Below the pieces are notes generated by a model. It was not told the origin of the DNA. It was given only the letters and a program-made list of their open reading frames with translations, and did no database searches. 31,739 bases of DNA from a virus. Positions 24,263 through 31,738 of this stretch are shown here, one piece after another. Location of the stretch: positions 1-31,739 of IMG/VR virus record IMGVR_UViG_3300020196_000151. One strand, written 5' to 3'. The translations under genes were made by a program, and so were the position numbers. Every line of letters starts with the position of its first letter. Positions within the stretch are counted from its first letter, which is position 1.

Positions 24263-24717
24263 TAGATTTTACCGTCTTGTTTCATTTTACTCATTAAAGC
24301 ACTAAAATCAGGCACAACATCAATTTTAACAGCATTAATATCCCCAGCTGGTCTAGTATTGGCTAACATTTGATCAACACTATTAACAACAGGAATATTA
24401 ATTGGTCCACCAAAGCCTTGAGCCATTGTAGAATCCATATTACCTAATGACTTCCAATCATTAGTAGTAGCTGTTTCATTCAATATCTCATTTAAAATAT
24501 TATTATTAGTAAATGTTTTTGGTTTTAAGGGCTGTGTAGGTTTGGCAGGTTTTATAGATTCAACCATGGAATTTTTCACAGTGGTTTGTTTGGTCTCTGC
24601 CACCACTGGCTTAAGGTCTGGTGCCTCAAGCAATATTCCAAGCTCTTCCCTCACAACAGCTTGTACCTCTTCACGTATAACTTTACGTAATAATTTTACA
24701 AATGTATCAGCTTTCAT
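24262..24717 (-). CDS. Helical phage protein with internal ILNE repeats
   Basis: A 151-residue protein. The N-terminal 32 residues form a charged amphipathic helix (FVKLLRKVIREEVQAVVREE). A Pro/Lys/Thr-rich linker (PTQPLKPKTF) follows, then NILNEILNETATTND near 74-88, which repeats the ILNE motif seen at the N-termini of head-associated proteins. The C-terminal part is a loosely conserved segment (IDVVPDFSALMSKMKQDG). From memory, proteins of this form precede gp25 in marine T4-like phages, with no known function. The promoter box is only four bases upstream of the ATG. Confidence 0.75.
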   Translation of the reverse strand: MKADTFVKLLRKVIREEVQAVVREELGILLEAPDLKPVVAETKQTTVKNSMVESIKPAKPTQPLKPKTFTNNNILNEILNETATTNDWKSLGNMDSTMAQGFGGPINIPVVNSVDQMLANTRPAGDINAVKIDVVPDFSALMSKMKQDGKI

Positions 24718-24721
24718 GTCT

Positions 24722-24729
24722 ATAAATAT
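24722..24729 (-). promoter_or_regulatory. Putative late promoter box ATATTTATA, potentially leaderless
   Basis: The coding strand reads AATATTTATAGAC then ATG: the box ends four bases before the start at 24717. A -10 element here would place transcription start at or next to the start codon. Confidence 0.45.
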
Positions 24730-24734
24730 TTTCG

Positions 24735-25928
24735 TTATCCAAGTATTAACTTAAGTTCTTCAATTAATTCATCAGCTTTACGTATTTTACTAGGAGCTGT
24801 TTGAGTTATTTTCATTTTACTAAAAGTATCATAAGCAATAGCTTGTAAATCACCAGCTGGTGTTGTAATTACTTCAATAGTATAATCACGAGTACCATTA
24901 TTATATATAGTTGAATCAGTATTATCTTGTTTAGATTTACTAGAATCACCATCAACATTTAAAGCTATATTTATGTTTGTGTTAAAACTTAATCTCTCAA
25001 CTTTAAATTTAGCTCTAGTTAATGCTTGTTGAAATGTTCTTAATATAGTTTGAACAAATGTTATTAATAAAATATAATTTTTAATTTTATCTTCTAAGTC
25101 TTTAGTTACTTGATCATCAGATTCTTTGCTGATTAAATATTGACCAGTAATTGGTTTAGATGGTGATGGACTGGCTAACTCAGGACCTGAAGAGATAGCT
25201 GTAGTTAGTAATTTCTTTTTTTTTACTTTTAACTTTAATTGAATAATAGCTAAAGCAGTTTTTATAAGTCTAAGAACAATAACTAAACTATCAAGGATAG
25301 TTTTCATTATCTTTATAACTTTTAATAAATTATTTTTTTTTCTTTCAAATTCTTGTTTATATGGAGAATAATCACCTGAAAATTTAGGATAAAAAACTAT
25401 AGCTACTTTATTTTTAACTTCCACACGACCTTTATTTTTTAATTTTCTTTTTGTTTTTTTAATTAAATTACTAATAGTGGCGTTAATTACTATATCATTA
25501 TTAATAAATTTAGTTAATAAAGATATAACAATACTAACAACAGCTGTTTTAGCTATTGATTTAGCCATATTTGCTTGATCTTGTAAAGAATTTGATAAAT
25601 TATTAAATTTATCTTGTTGTTGTTGAGATATTTGATTTACTTTTTCTTCACTTTGTTTAACATTTTGTTGTTTTTCAGAGATAGAAGAAGCAGCAGGTGT
25701 AGTTGGTAAAGAAGAAGCAGCAGGTGTAGATAAAGTTGGACTTGATACTTTAACCATTTGATCAACACCAGATCCATAATTATCTCTTAAAGCAACTTTA
25801 GCTATTCGTACTAAATCAGCTTCTGTTGATGTTGGAGAATTGTTACTATATATTGATTTTCCATTATCAAAAACTGTAATAGTTTGATTGAAGCCTGATT
25901 TTTTTATTTCATATGTAAATTTGGGCAT
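24735..25928 (-). CDS. Baseplate hub or tape-like protein with membrane-like helices
   Basis: A 397-residue protein. Residues 1-60 form a small alpha/beta domain (FTYEIKKSGFNQTITVFDNG). A low-complexity Ser/Thr/Pro/Ala linker and a Gln/Lys coiled coil follow (NQISQQQQDKFNNLSNSL). Hydrophobic helices are at about 122-142 (AKTAVVSIVISLLTKFI) and 208-230 (LDSLVIVLRLIKTALAIIQL), separated by a very basic stretch (KKTKRKLKNKGR). The C-terminus is soluble. The position between the spike and gp25 suggests hub or tail-tube initiator components such as T4 gp27, gp28 or gp29, but no family match is visible. Hydrophobic helices could act in membrane penetration. Confidence 0.7.
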   Translation of the reverse strand: MPKFTYEIKKSGFNQTITVFDNGKSIYSNNSPTSTEADLVRIAKVALRDNYGSGVDQMVKVSSPTLSTPAASSLPTTPAASSISEKQQNVKQSEEKVNQISQQQQDKFNNLSNSLQDQANMAKSIAKTAVVSIVISLLTKFINNDIVINATISNLIKKTKRKLKNKGRVEVKNKVAIVFYPKFSGDYSPYKQEFERKKNNLLKVIKIMKTILDSLVIVLRLIKTALAIIQLKLKVKKKKLLTTAISSGPELASPSPSKPITGQYLISKESDDQVTKDLEDKIKNYILLITFVQTILRTFQQALTRAKFKVERLSFNTNINIALNVDGDSSKSKQDNTDSTIYNNGTRDYTIEVITTPAGDLQAIAYDTFSKMKITQTAPSKIRKADELIEELKLILG

Positions 25929-25930
25929 AA

Positions 25931-26371
25931 TTAGATTGTAAATGATTTTTCTGATTTGAAATTAATCATATCAGCTTTAACTTGAAATAATTTTCCTTTT
26001 AACATTGTTGTAGCTGGAATTAATAAAGCTGCCATTAGTGGACCTGGTGCTATGGCAGCTGCTTGTACCATGTCACTATATGTTGATATAGCATCTATAA
26101 GATCATTTAATACTCCTTCTAACTCATCTGCTTTAGTAATTGGCTCTGCTTGGCCATTTATATCTAAACCTAACTGCATTTTAGGAGCATTAACTAAAAA
26201 CATATTTTCCTCATTATCACTATCTTCAATACCCACATCAATAGTTACTTTATCACCTGCTGATAAATTAATATAATGTTTAGCAGTTATAAAAATATCA
26301 TTAGAACGAGCATTAAATACTAATCGTCCTGATGATAATAATATTTGTTCTTTATTGTAAGTTTTAGCCAT
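25931..26371 (-). CDS. Putative spike-tip protein (gp5 C-terminal beta-helix-like)
   Basis: A 146-residue protein. Residues 8-60 show regularly spaced strands (ILLSSGRLVFNARSNDIFIT, then YINLSAGDKVTIDVG, MFLVNAP, MQLGLD). This is the short-strand pattern of the triangular beta-helix at the end of T4 gp5-type needles. Residues 78-146 are helical and hydrophobic (MVQAAAIAPGPLMAALLIPA). It follows the two enzyme-bearing spike genes by a few bases, so the spike seems to be split over three genes. The assignment rests on pattern and position, with no enzymatic motif. Confidence 0.65.
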   Translation of the reverse strand: MAKTYNKEQILLSSGRLVFNARSNDIFITAKHYINLSAGDKVTIDVGIEDSDNEENMFLVNAPKMQLGLDINGQAEPITKADELEGVLNDLIDAISTYSDMVQAAAIAPGPLMAALLIPATTMLKGKLFQVKADMINFKSEKSFTI

Positions 26372-26375
26372 TGTT

Positions 26376-28016
26376 TTAAGAAATATAAATTATATCATAG
26401 TTTCTTCCATTATCTGAAGGTTGGTCTGTTCCTAAACATACTGTAGAATTAATAACTTGATCAGAAAAAGCAATTTTTTGTGATGAAGGATTATGAATTA
26501 TAATGTTACCATCTATAGTTATACCTACAGCTGTGACATAATGACCTCTACTAAAATTTGTAGTTCCACGTATTCTTATAACTATAGGTCTTTGAATTTT
26601 TATTAATCTATCTTTATAAGCTTCAAAAATTTGAACTGTAGTTTTTTTAGTTGGATCATTTTCTCTTATTAAACTTGGAAAATCTTCTTTAAGTTTTCTA
26701 AAATTCAAATTATTACCATCTAGAATATATGGAGGTATTCTTTTATAAGAAGGTTTATTATAAAACATCTCTTGAGTTATATTAACATCAGATGCTTGAG
26801 CTATCATTGTAATTGATGTTACAAGACATCCCCAGTTATTATACTGAGGTATATATGGTGTTTTATCTCCAAAATAAAATTGACATTGGTCTGGACTAAT
26901 ACGGTCCCCATCTAGTGTATAATTTTTAGTTAGAGTAGCTTTTTTGTTTACTTTTGATACACGTTCACGTTTTATTGTTTGTCCTTTAATTCTAGTAACA
27001 AAATATTTACTATAAATAGTAGGATTAGTATAGTCAATTGTAAGAACACCTGGATCTGTTGGTGTTATTATATCATATAATTGAGTTGGTTGTTCTTCAA
27101 TTGGAAGATTATTAAATTCATCATCATATAAATTCTCTTCTTCTAATTCAATTATTGTTGATTCTTTTATGTTAGTTTTTTCTATAGTTGTTTTTTGTTG
27201 AGTTTGTTGTTTTATAACAGCGGGAACAAGTGTTGAACTTATAATTTCATCTATTTCTTTACCAACAGCTACTATACCTGGTGTTTTATCATTAGGATGA
27301 TTAGATGAATATCCAATATCATTTTTTAATTTAAAAACTCCAACATCAGTAAATTTCTTATAATAAGGTGTTAAAGTATCAACTTTTGTATTTTTAAGAT
27401 TACCCCATCCATAACTCCCACCAAACACATATAATCCATTAGTAGCACTAGGAAATTTTTCTTTGACTACATCAATAAAATCTTTAATACTAGTTGTTTC
27501 TTGATATCCATCATTAGTACCAATATTGATAAAAACTTTAACTACTTCTTGATTACCAATATATTTTTTTATAGCCTCATTTAAGTTCTTTAAATTCCAA
27601 CCTACTTTCCATAATACACCTTGTGGTCCTATAGGTTCTAATAGTTTAGAGTTAGCTTTAATTGACTCTGTCTGACTATCACCTATTATAATTGCTTTGC
27701 CTGGTTTTTGTGGGATATTATTAGTATTAACTATATCATTATTATTTTGTATATTTAATGATTGTTGATTTGTGTTACCAATATTAACATTAATAGTTCC
27801 TTCTTTAGTTATAGCTATATATGATAATGTATTATTTGGATCAGCAGGTTGTACTTTTTTATTTGGGTCTGGTGTTTGATTAGGATCATCAATTAATGGA
27901 TTATCACCTGAATATATATAAGTGTTTCCATTAGTTAGAGTTATTCCATTAGCATCAGTTCCTTCAATACTTATATTTCCACTACTAACTTGTCTAAAAT
28001 ACTTTTTTTCAGCCAT
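26376..28016 (-). CDS. Spike/hub enzyme: SGNH hydrolase plus C39-like peptidase
   Basis: A 546-residue protein. Residues 1-35 are beta-rich like a spike connection (FRQVSSGNISIEGTDANG). Residues 105-262 form an SGNH-type hydrolase: IIIGDSQTES with Ser114, INIGTNDG with Asn168, and SSNHPND with His240. The usual Asp three residues before His is Ser here, so a Ser-His dyad or an altered site is possible. An acidic linker follows. Residues 375-546 resemble a C39-family cysteine peptidase: QYNNWGCLVTSITMIA with Cys397 and Gln391, and RGHYVTAVGI with His492. Together they could cut acyl or acetyl groups and peptide cross-links of the cell envelope during injection. Confidence 0.8.
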   Translation of the reverse strand: MAEKKYFRQVSSGNISIEGTDANGITLTNGNTYIYSGDNPLIDDPNQTPDPNKKVQPADPNNTLSYIAITKEGTINVNIGNTNQQSLNIQNNNDIVNTNNIPQKPGKAIIIGDSQTESIKANSKLLEPIGPQGVLWKVGWNLKNLNEAIKKYIGNQEVVKVFINIGTNDGYQETTSIKDFIDVVKEKFPSATNGLYVFGGSYGWGNLKNTKVDTLTPYYKKFTDVGVFKLKNDIGYSSNHPNDKTPGIVAVGKEIDEIISSTLVPAVIKQQTQQKTTIEKTNIKESTIIELEEENLYDDEFNNLPIEEQPTQLYDIITPTDPGVLTIDYTNPTIYSKYFVTRIKGQTIKRERVSKVNKKATLTKNYTLDGDRISPDQCQFYFGDKTPYIPQYNNWGCLVTSITMIAQASDVNITQEMFYNKPSYKRIPPYILDGNNLNFRKLKEDFPSLIRENDPTKKTTVQIFEAYKDRLIKIQRPIVIRIRGTTNFSRGHYVTAVGITIDGNIIIHNPSSQKIAFSDQVINSTVCLGTDQPSDNGRNYDIIYIS

Positions 28017-28028
28017 AATTTATATTAA

Positions 28029-28994
28029 TTAAGTCCAATGTAAAAGATCATTAGCATCATTAAATCTATTATAAAAATCATTAGCGTATCTACTTCTTTT
28101 AGAAGGAGAAAATGTGCCACGTTTATGACTTTTTCCAGCTCTGTAAACATCTATTCCTTCAGTACAACCATAACATCTTTCAACTGTAGAAGCAAAAAGA
28201 TAGGCTGCTATATCAGCAGTTAATGGACTTGTATTGCTTACTGCTTTTGTAAAGTCATTATATGATCTTGTAAAAGAGACATCTGTTATAAAAGGTAATT
28301 GATGCTCAATTAATGATGTTCCTTGTGGAGGTGAAGCTAATTTTTTTATATCAAAGTATTTAGCATTCCATTGTATTAAACCATAGCTTGTAAAGCCATT
28401 AAGATCATCATATCCTTCACTTGGTTTAAATCCACATTCAGCTTGAATATTACCCATTATTCCAGCTGTTACTTCCTTAGATAAACCTAAATTTTTAAAA
28501 TAATTTTTAACAATTAATTGATTATTAACTATTTCTTGTTTATTAGATATGGTTGACTTAGTTCCTATATCATTATTACTATATGAATTAGTACTATTAT
28601 CAATATCTCTATTTCCATTTGAAGGTATTGATGAATTATTATTAATAATCTGATTAATAGTAACTGGGTTTAAATAATATGATATTCTTTCATATTGAGA
28701 CAATATGTCACCAACTGTATTGTTTGGTCCTTTTAATAAAGGAACAATATCACCTATTCCAGGTGTTTGAGTATTATTAGTATAAAATGGAACAGCTTTA
28801 CCTGTTACAGTAGATGATAAATTATCTCCTATTGGTTTATAAATTATAGATCGATCTAAATTTGTCTTTACAACAAATCCATATGAGTATGGTTCTTTAT
28901 TTTTATTAAAAATAGAGTTTTTTCCTCCACTAAATCCATTATTATTTTTATATTCAGTTTTTCCTCCAGTAGTTATGGTATTATTAGTTCCCAT
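28029..28994 (-). CDS. Spike protein: OB-like domain plus phage tail lysozyme
   Basis: A 321-residue protein. Residues 35-90 look like the OB-fold head of T4 gp5 (YSYGFVVKTNLDRSIIYKPI, then PGIGDIVPLLKG). An Asn/Ser linker follows (about 115-150). Residues 155-321 match the phage tail lysozyme family (Phage_lysozyme2): KNYFKNLGLSKEVTAGIMGN, QAECGFKPS with likely catalytic Glu186, and SYGLIQWN near 203-210. It would cut peptidoglycan under the tail tip. Its start overlaps the upstream gene by 11 bases. The absence of a beta-helix in this protein is explained by the separate gene at 25931-26371. Confidence 0.85.
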   Translation of the reverse strand: MGTNNTITTGGKTEYKNNNGFSGGKNSIFNKNKEPYSYGFVVKTNLDRSIIYKPIGDNLSSTVTGKAVPFYTNNTQTPGIGDIVPLLKGPNNTVGDILSQYERISYYLNPVTINQIINNNSSIPSNGNRDIDNSTNSYSNNDIGTKSTISNKQEIVNNQLIVKNYFKNLGLSKEVTAGIMGNIQAECGFKPSEGYDDLNGFTSYGLIQWNAKYFDIKKLASPPQGTSLIEHQLPFITDVSFTRSYNDFTKAVSNTSPLTADIAAYLFASTVERCYGCTEGIDVYRAGKSHKRGTFSPSKRSRYANDFYNRFNDANDLLHWT

Positions 28995-29343
28995 TTTCTA
29001 ATTGTTTTGGCTCTTCAATTTTAATACCACTTATTTCTTGAAATAATAATTCTTTATCACGTTCACTTAATATACCTCCATCACCCTCACCTTGAGTGTT
29101 AGATATAGCGCGTTGAACAATACCAGCCATTTTAATTAAGGCCTCATCATTCTTAACAGCTATTTCCATATATTCTTTAAGTAATGGAACAAGCATCATG
29201 GCATCACCTGGCTCTTGAATCATTGGTTTGAGCTGGTCTATTAATGATTTAATTTCCTTTTCTTTACGGTTAGCATTCTTGTATATATCTTCAAGAAGAC
29301 TTGAAAAGGTTTTGTCTTTAAATATAACTTGGTTAAAATCCAT
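28984..29343 (-). CDS. Conserved baseplate-associated phage protein
   Basis: A 119-residue helical protein (MDFNQVIFKDKTFSSLLEDI, then LVPLLKEYMEIAVKNDEALI). I recall close relatives immediately upstream of spike genes in marine T4-like phages. The position would fit a small hub or assembly factor such as T4 gp26 or gp51, but similarity to them is not visible. It is the first gene of the baseplate operon, with an ATATTTATA box 12 bases upstream. Confidence 0.75.
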   Translation of the reverse strand: MDFNQVIFKDKTFSSLLEDIYKNANRKEKEIKSLIDQLKPMIQEPGDAMMLVPLLKEYMEIAVKNDEALIKMAGIVQRAISNTQGEGDGGILSERDKELLFQEISGIKIEEPKQLENGN

Positions 29344-29355
29344 ATTCTATTTTAT

Positions 29356-29363
29356 ATAAATAT
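29356..29363 (-). promoter_or_regulatory. Putative late promoter box ATATTTATA
   Basis: The coding strand reads CATATTTATATAAAAT, 12 bases upstream of the ATG at 29343. It is the extended form of the box, shared with 11516 and 14812, and would drive the whole baseplate operon. Confidence 0.55.
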
Positions 29364-29378
29364 GGAAGGCGAAAAGAG

Positions 29379-30128
29379 TTATAACGCCATAGTGATACGT
29401 CCATGCTCATAAAATTCATTATACTTATGAACATATATGAGTTTTAGACGTTTAATTATTTTAGTAATTTGAGGTGTTGATGCCTCAGTCATTTCTTTAA
29501 TGTAAATATATAAGGCTTTTTTATTGAAAATATCTAAATTTTCACTTTTTCTAAATAATTCCATTATACCATCAGCTATTTGAGCATCACGTTGTTTAGG
29601 AAATAATATAAACATATTATGATCAATATACTTAGTGAATTGTTTCAAAAATGATGTAGGTTCAAGATTATTATTTTTTTCACTAATGTTCACTAAATCA
29701 ATTAATATTGATTTATCTTCATCAACAGCTTCAACAGGTGCTTTATCTTTTAACTTCTTATAATTTGCATTATTATATAGAATAAGATAGCGTTTAGCAA
29801 TAGTACCAAAGTAAGAATAAGCTTTTCCCTTACTTTGATCATATAGGTGTAACTTTTCAAGAAGAAAGGCAACAACCTCATGTTGGAGCTCAGGGATTGT
29901 ATCCACTTCTGTATAATAAAATTTAAAAGTATGAATGATATTTTCAGCCAATTTATGAAAGGCATAATTAATTTTTTCATTAAATATCTTATTTCGTTTT
30001 TTAGGACTTCTTAGTCTTAAATACTCAATGATAGCATCTTCAGTTTCTTGAGTAAAATAAACATTAGCTGTTTTTGGTTTGCGTTTACGGACAGTCCCCT
30101 TCTTAGTTAATAATATTTCTTCACTCAT
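29379..30128 (-). CDS. gp55: Late-transcription sigma factor, T4 gp55-like
   Basis: A 249-residue protein. Residues 1-25 are basic (LTKKGTVRKRKPKTANVYFT). Residues about 50-125 contain a sigma region-2-like block: ELQHEVVAFLLEKLHLYDQS, then KGKAYSYFGTIAKRYLI. No region-4-like helix-turn-helix is evident, as in T4 gp55. T4 gp55 directs host RNA polymerase to late promoters that consist of only a -10 box. The recurrent ATATTTAT boxes before late genes in this window are the natural targets. The gene follows a membrane coiled-coil gene by one base and closes the regulatory block. Confidence 0.85.
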   Translation of the reverse strand: MSEEILLTKKGTVRKRKPKTANVYFTQETEDAIIEYLRLRSPKKRNKIFNEKINYAFHKLAENIIHTFKFYYTEVDTIPELQHEVVAFLLEKLHLYDQSKGKAYSYFGTIAKRYLILYNNANYKKLKDKAPVEAVDEDKSILIDLVNISEKNNNLEPTSFLKQFTKYIDHNMFILFPKQRDAQIADGIMELFRKSENLDIFNKKALYIYIKEMTEASTPQITKIIKRLKLIYVHKYNEFYEHGRITMAL

Positions 30129-30129
30129 C

Positions 30130-30402
30130 TTAGCTTCTTAAATAATGTTTTAATGAATCTTGGATGTTTTGTAAATTACGGAAGAAGAAACCAATTTGAT
30201 CATCTGATTTAAATGCTTCTGTTAATTCAACTTGATTAAGTTGTTTACTTGATTCATCAATAATAGTAGATATACTATCAATAATAGATTTTTGTTTAGA
30301 AGCAATTTGTTCTAATTTAATTACTTTAGTATTTAAGTTCCAAATAATATACCCAAATATTGTGAACACCCAAAGTACAATTGAAATAATTCCTAGTATC
30401 AT
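30130..30402 (-). CDS. Single-pass membrane protein with coiled coil (90 aa)
   Basis: A 90-residue protein. Residues 2-22 are one membrane helix (ILGIISIVLWVFTIFGYIIW). Residues 24-60 are heptad-rich (TKVIKLEQIASKQKSIIDSI), and the end has QIGFFFRNLQNIQD. It overlaps the HD-hydrolase gene as ATGA and precedes the sigma gene by one base. The layout, a membrane anchor plus coiled coil, resembles the protein at 3494-3802, but the sequences are not alike. Function unknown. Confidence 0.8.
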   Translation of the reverse strand: MILGIISIVLWVFTIFGYIIWNLNTKVIKLEQIASKQKSIIDSISTIIDESSKQLNQVELTEAFKSDDQIGFFFRNLQNIQDSLKHYLRS

Positions 30403-31178
30403 ATATTTTTCATTATATCGGCTAAAGCTGGATTAACCATTTTTTTAAGTGCTTTCTGCTTAACAGCCGAATTATTTTTATTTAATTTAAAATTGTCTTT
30501 TTTAGGTTGATAAAGAATTGGTTGGCGTGGGCTAGTTAATTTAAGTAACCACTCAACTTCAAATTCAATTCTGGCAGCTAATAAATCTGCTTGATGTACA
30601 ACATAAATAAGTGATGTGCGTGGTTTAGTCTCTGGATTAAAAGTGATTAAATATGACTTGTTAGCTTCATCATATAAACCATCATGTAACTTAATAGCCA
30701 ATGTCTCATTTTTAGTAGGTAAAATACCATTACTAATAAGTAAATGTAAACCACGATCAGGTACTGACATATATTCTAAACGGTCATTAAACATATAAGT
30801 TTCATTCAACTTATCTCGTCTCCATTGATCTGTTTGTTCTATATACGCTGGTTGCTCTTCATCCCCAAATTTTCCTAAGTCATGATTGATTGCTGAGAAT
30901 ACTAATTCTTCAGTTGTGTAAGTAGCTATCATACCCATTTCTCTCCACACAGCATCAATTTTAAGAGCAGCTGACACAACTCGGTTTACATGGTCAATAT
31001 AACCACCTGGAAAACAGTTGTGGTATTGTGGGCGATGTGAAGCAGGCATCATTACAAAGCGTTCTTCATGTTTCTTATAAAAATCAAGCATTTTAACACC
31101 TCGTTCTCCTGAGATATATTGCTTAATAGTATTAAGAAAATGATGCCAATTAGATTGTATTTGTTCTGGAGTTAGCAT
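30399..31178 (-). CDS. HD-domain phosphohydrolase
   Basis: A 259-residue protein. The metal site is complete: His63 (GGYIDHVNRV), His99-Asp100 (NHDLGKFGDE) and Asp198 (VHQADLLAARIE). YHNCFPGGY just before the first His is a conserved feature I recall in phage HD proteins. HD enzymes hydrolyse nucleotides or cyclic nucleotides, so dNTP-pool control or removal of a host signalling nucleotide are the main possibilities. The tail is basic (KQKALKKMV). It is made with the two small genes around it and the sigma factor. Confidence 0.85.
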   Translation of the reverse strand: MLTPEQIQSNWHHFLNTIKQYISGERGVKMLDFYKKHEERFVMMPASHRPQYHNCFPGGYIDHVNRVVSAALKIDAVWREMGMIATYTTEELVFSAINHDLGKFGDEEQPAYIEQTDQWRRDKLNETYMFNDRLEYMSVPDRGLHLLISNGILPTKNETLAIKLHDGLYDEANKSYLITFNPETKPRTSLIYVVHQADLLAARIEFEVEWLLKLTSPRQPILYQPKKDNFKLNKNNSAVKQKALKKMVNPALADIMKNI

Positions 31179-31184
31179 AACTTA

Positions 31185-31358
31185 TTATTGTTCTGAACTA
31201 ATTAATGTTTTAATTTCTTCAACTTTATCTTTTAATTTACTAATCATTTCTTTAGCTAATAAAAGATTCATTTTTGGATCTGATAATCTAGATTCAAAAC
31301 CAATTAACATATTTTCAAGTTGATCTAGTTTATTTTCTACTGGTTGTTTATATCTCAT
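31185..31358 (-). CDS. Small coiled-coil protein (57 aa)
   Basis: A short gene, ATG at 31358 and TAA at 31185, encoding 57 residues: MRYKQPVENKLDQLENMLIG, then a heptad-patterned helix (LLLAKEMISKLKDKVEEIKT). Its start overlaps the stop of the glutaredoxin-like gene as ATGA, and six bases separate it from the HD gene. This fills the gap exactly. In T4 a small co-activator (gp33) works with gp55. The location near the sigma gene invites that comparison, but length and sequence do not allow an assignment. Confidence 0.75.
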   Translation of the reverse strand: MRYKQPVENKLDQLENMLIGFESRLSDPKMNLLLAKEMISKLKDKVEEIKTLISSEQ

Positions 31359-31660
31359 ATATATTCTTTTATAATATTAACTAATTGTGGTATTGTATCA
31401 AATGTAAGTAAAGTATCTGTTGTCTCCAACTCTGTTTCTGGAGTAATGGTTATTATTTTATTTCCTAGATCAATAAATACAATTGGATATGATTCTGTTT
31501 TAAATTTTTGTTCTATTTGATCTGCAAAATCAGAAAATTGTTCAGCATCAATATTAGTATAGGTTATTCCGCAACCATCTAATTCACTCTTCAACCATGT
31601 ACAATAATCACAATCATTTAATGTTAATAATCTAACTCCTACTTCTTTCTTATCACTCAT
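31355..31660 (-). CDS. Glutaredoxin-like protein
   Basis: A 101-residue thioredoxin-fold protein. The redox motif is CDYC (Cys17, Cys20) after strand VGVRLLTL, and the conserved cis-proline lies in SYPIVFIDLG near 57-66. T4 carries glutaredoxin-like nrdC and nrdH, which supply electrons to ribonucleotide reductase. That is the likely role, although no reductase gene lies in this window. The C-terminal half is less typical (ETELETTDTLLTFDT). It may be coupled to a tiny upstream frame by ATGA. Confidence 0.8.
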   Translation of the reverse strand: MSDKKEVGVRLLTLNDCDYCTWLKSELDGCGITYTNIDAEQFSDFADQIEQKFKTESYPIVFIDLGNKIITITPETELETTDTLLTFDTIPQLVNIIKEYI

Positions 31661-31728
31661 AAATCACTTATTAGTGTTCTAAAAAATATGGAAAATTCTT
31701 TGGGGAACCAAATTTTTTTAATGTTCAT
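31657..31728 (-). CDS. Possible 23-residue leader peptide
   Basis: A frame starting at the ATG at 31728 encodes MNIKKIWFPKEFSIFFRTLI followed by SDL. It ends in TGA overlapping the glutaredoxin ATG (ATGA), the same coupling used by real gene pairs here. The ATATTTAT box lies two bases upstream of this ATG. If that box is the promoter, transcription would begin at or just inside the ATG, which argues against translation. It is short, so it is listed as tentative. Confidence 0.25.
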   Translation of the reverse strand: MNIKKIWFPKEFSIFFRTLISDL

Positions 31729-31730
31729 AT

Positions 31731-31738
31731 ATAAATAT
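31731..31738 (-). promoter_or_regulatory. Putative promoter box ATATTTATA
   Basis: The coding strand reads TATATTTATATATG at the right edge of the window, 70 bases upstream of the glutaredoxin ATG. It would drive the regulatory block ending with the sigma gene. Confidence 0.45.

Noticed and set aside
29368-29388. GGCG...CGCC hairpin at the end of the sigma gene as a terminator
   Set aside because: Only a 4-bp stem with a 13-base loop and no U-run in the transcript.
31185-31358. Naming the 57-residue protein gp33
   Set aside because: It is about half the length of T4 gp33 and shows no recognisable signature; only position suggests it.
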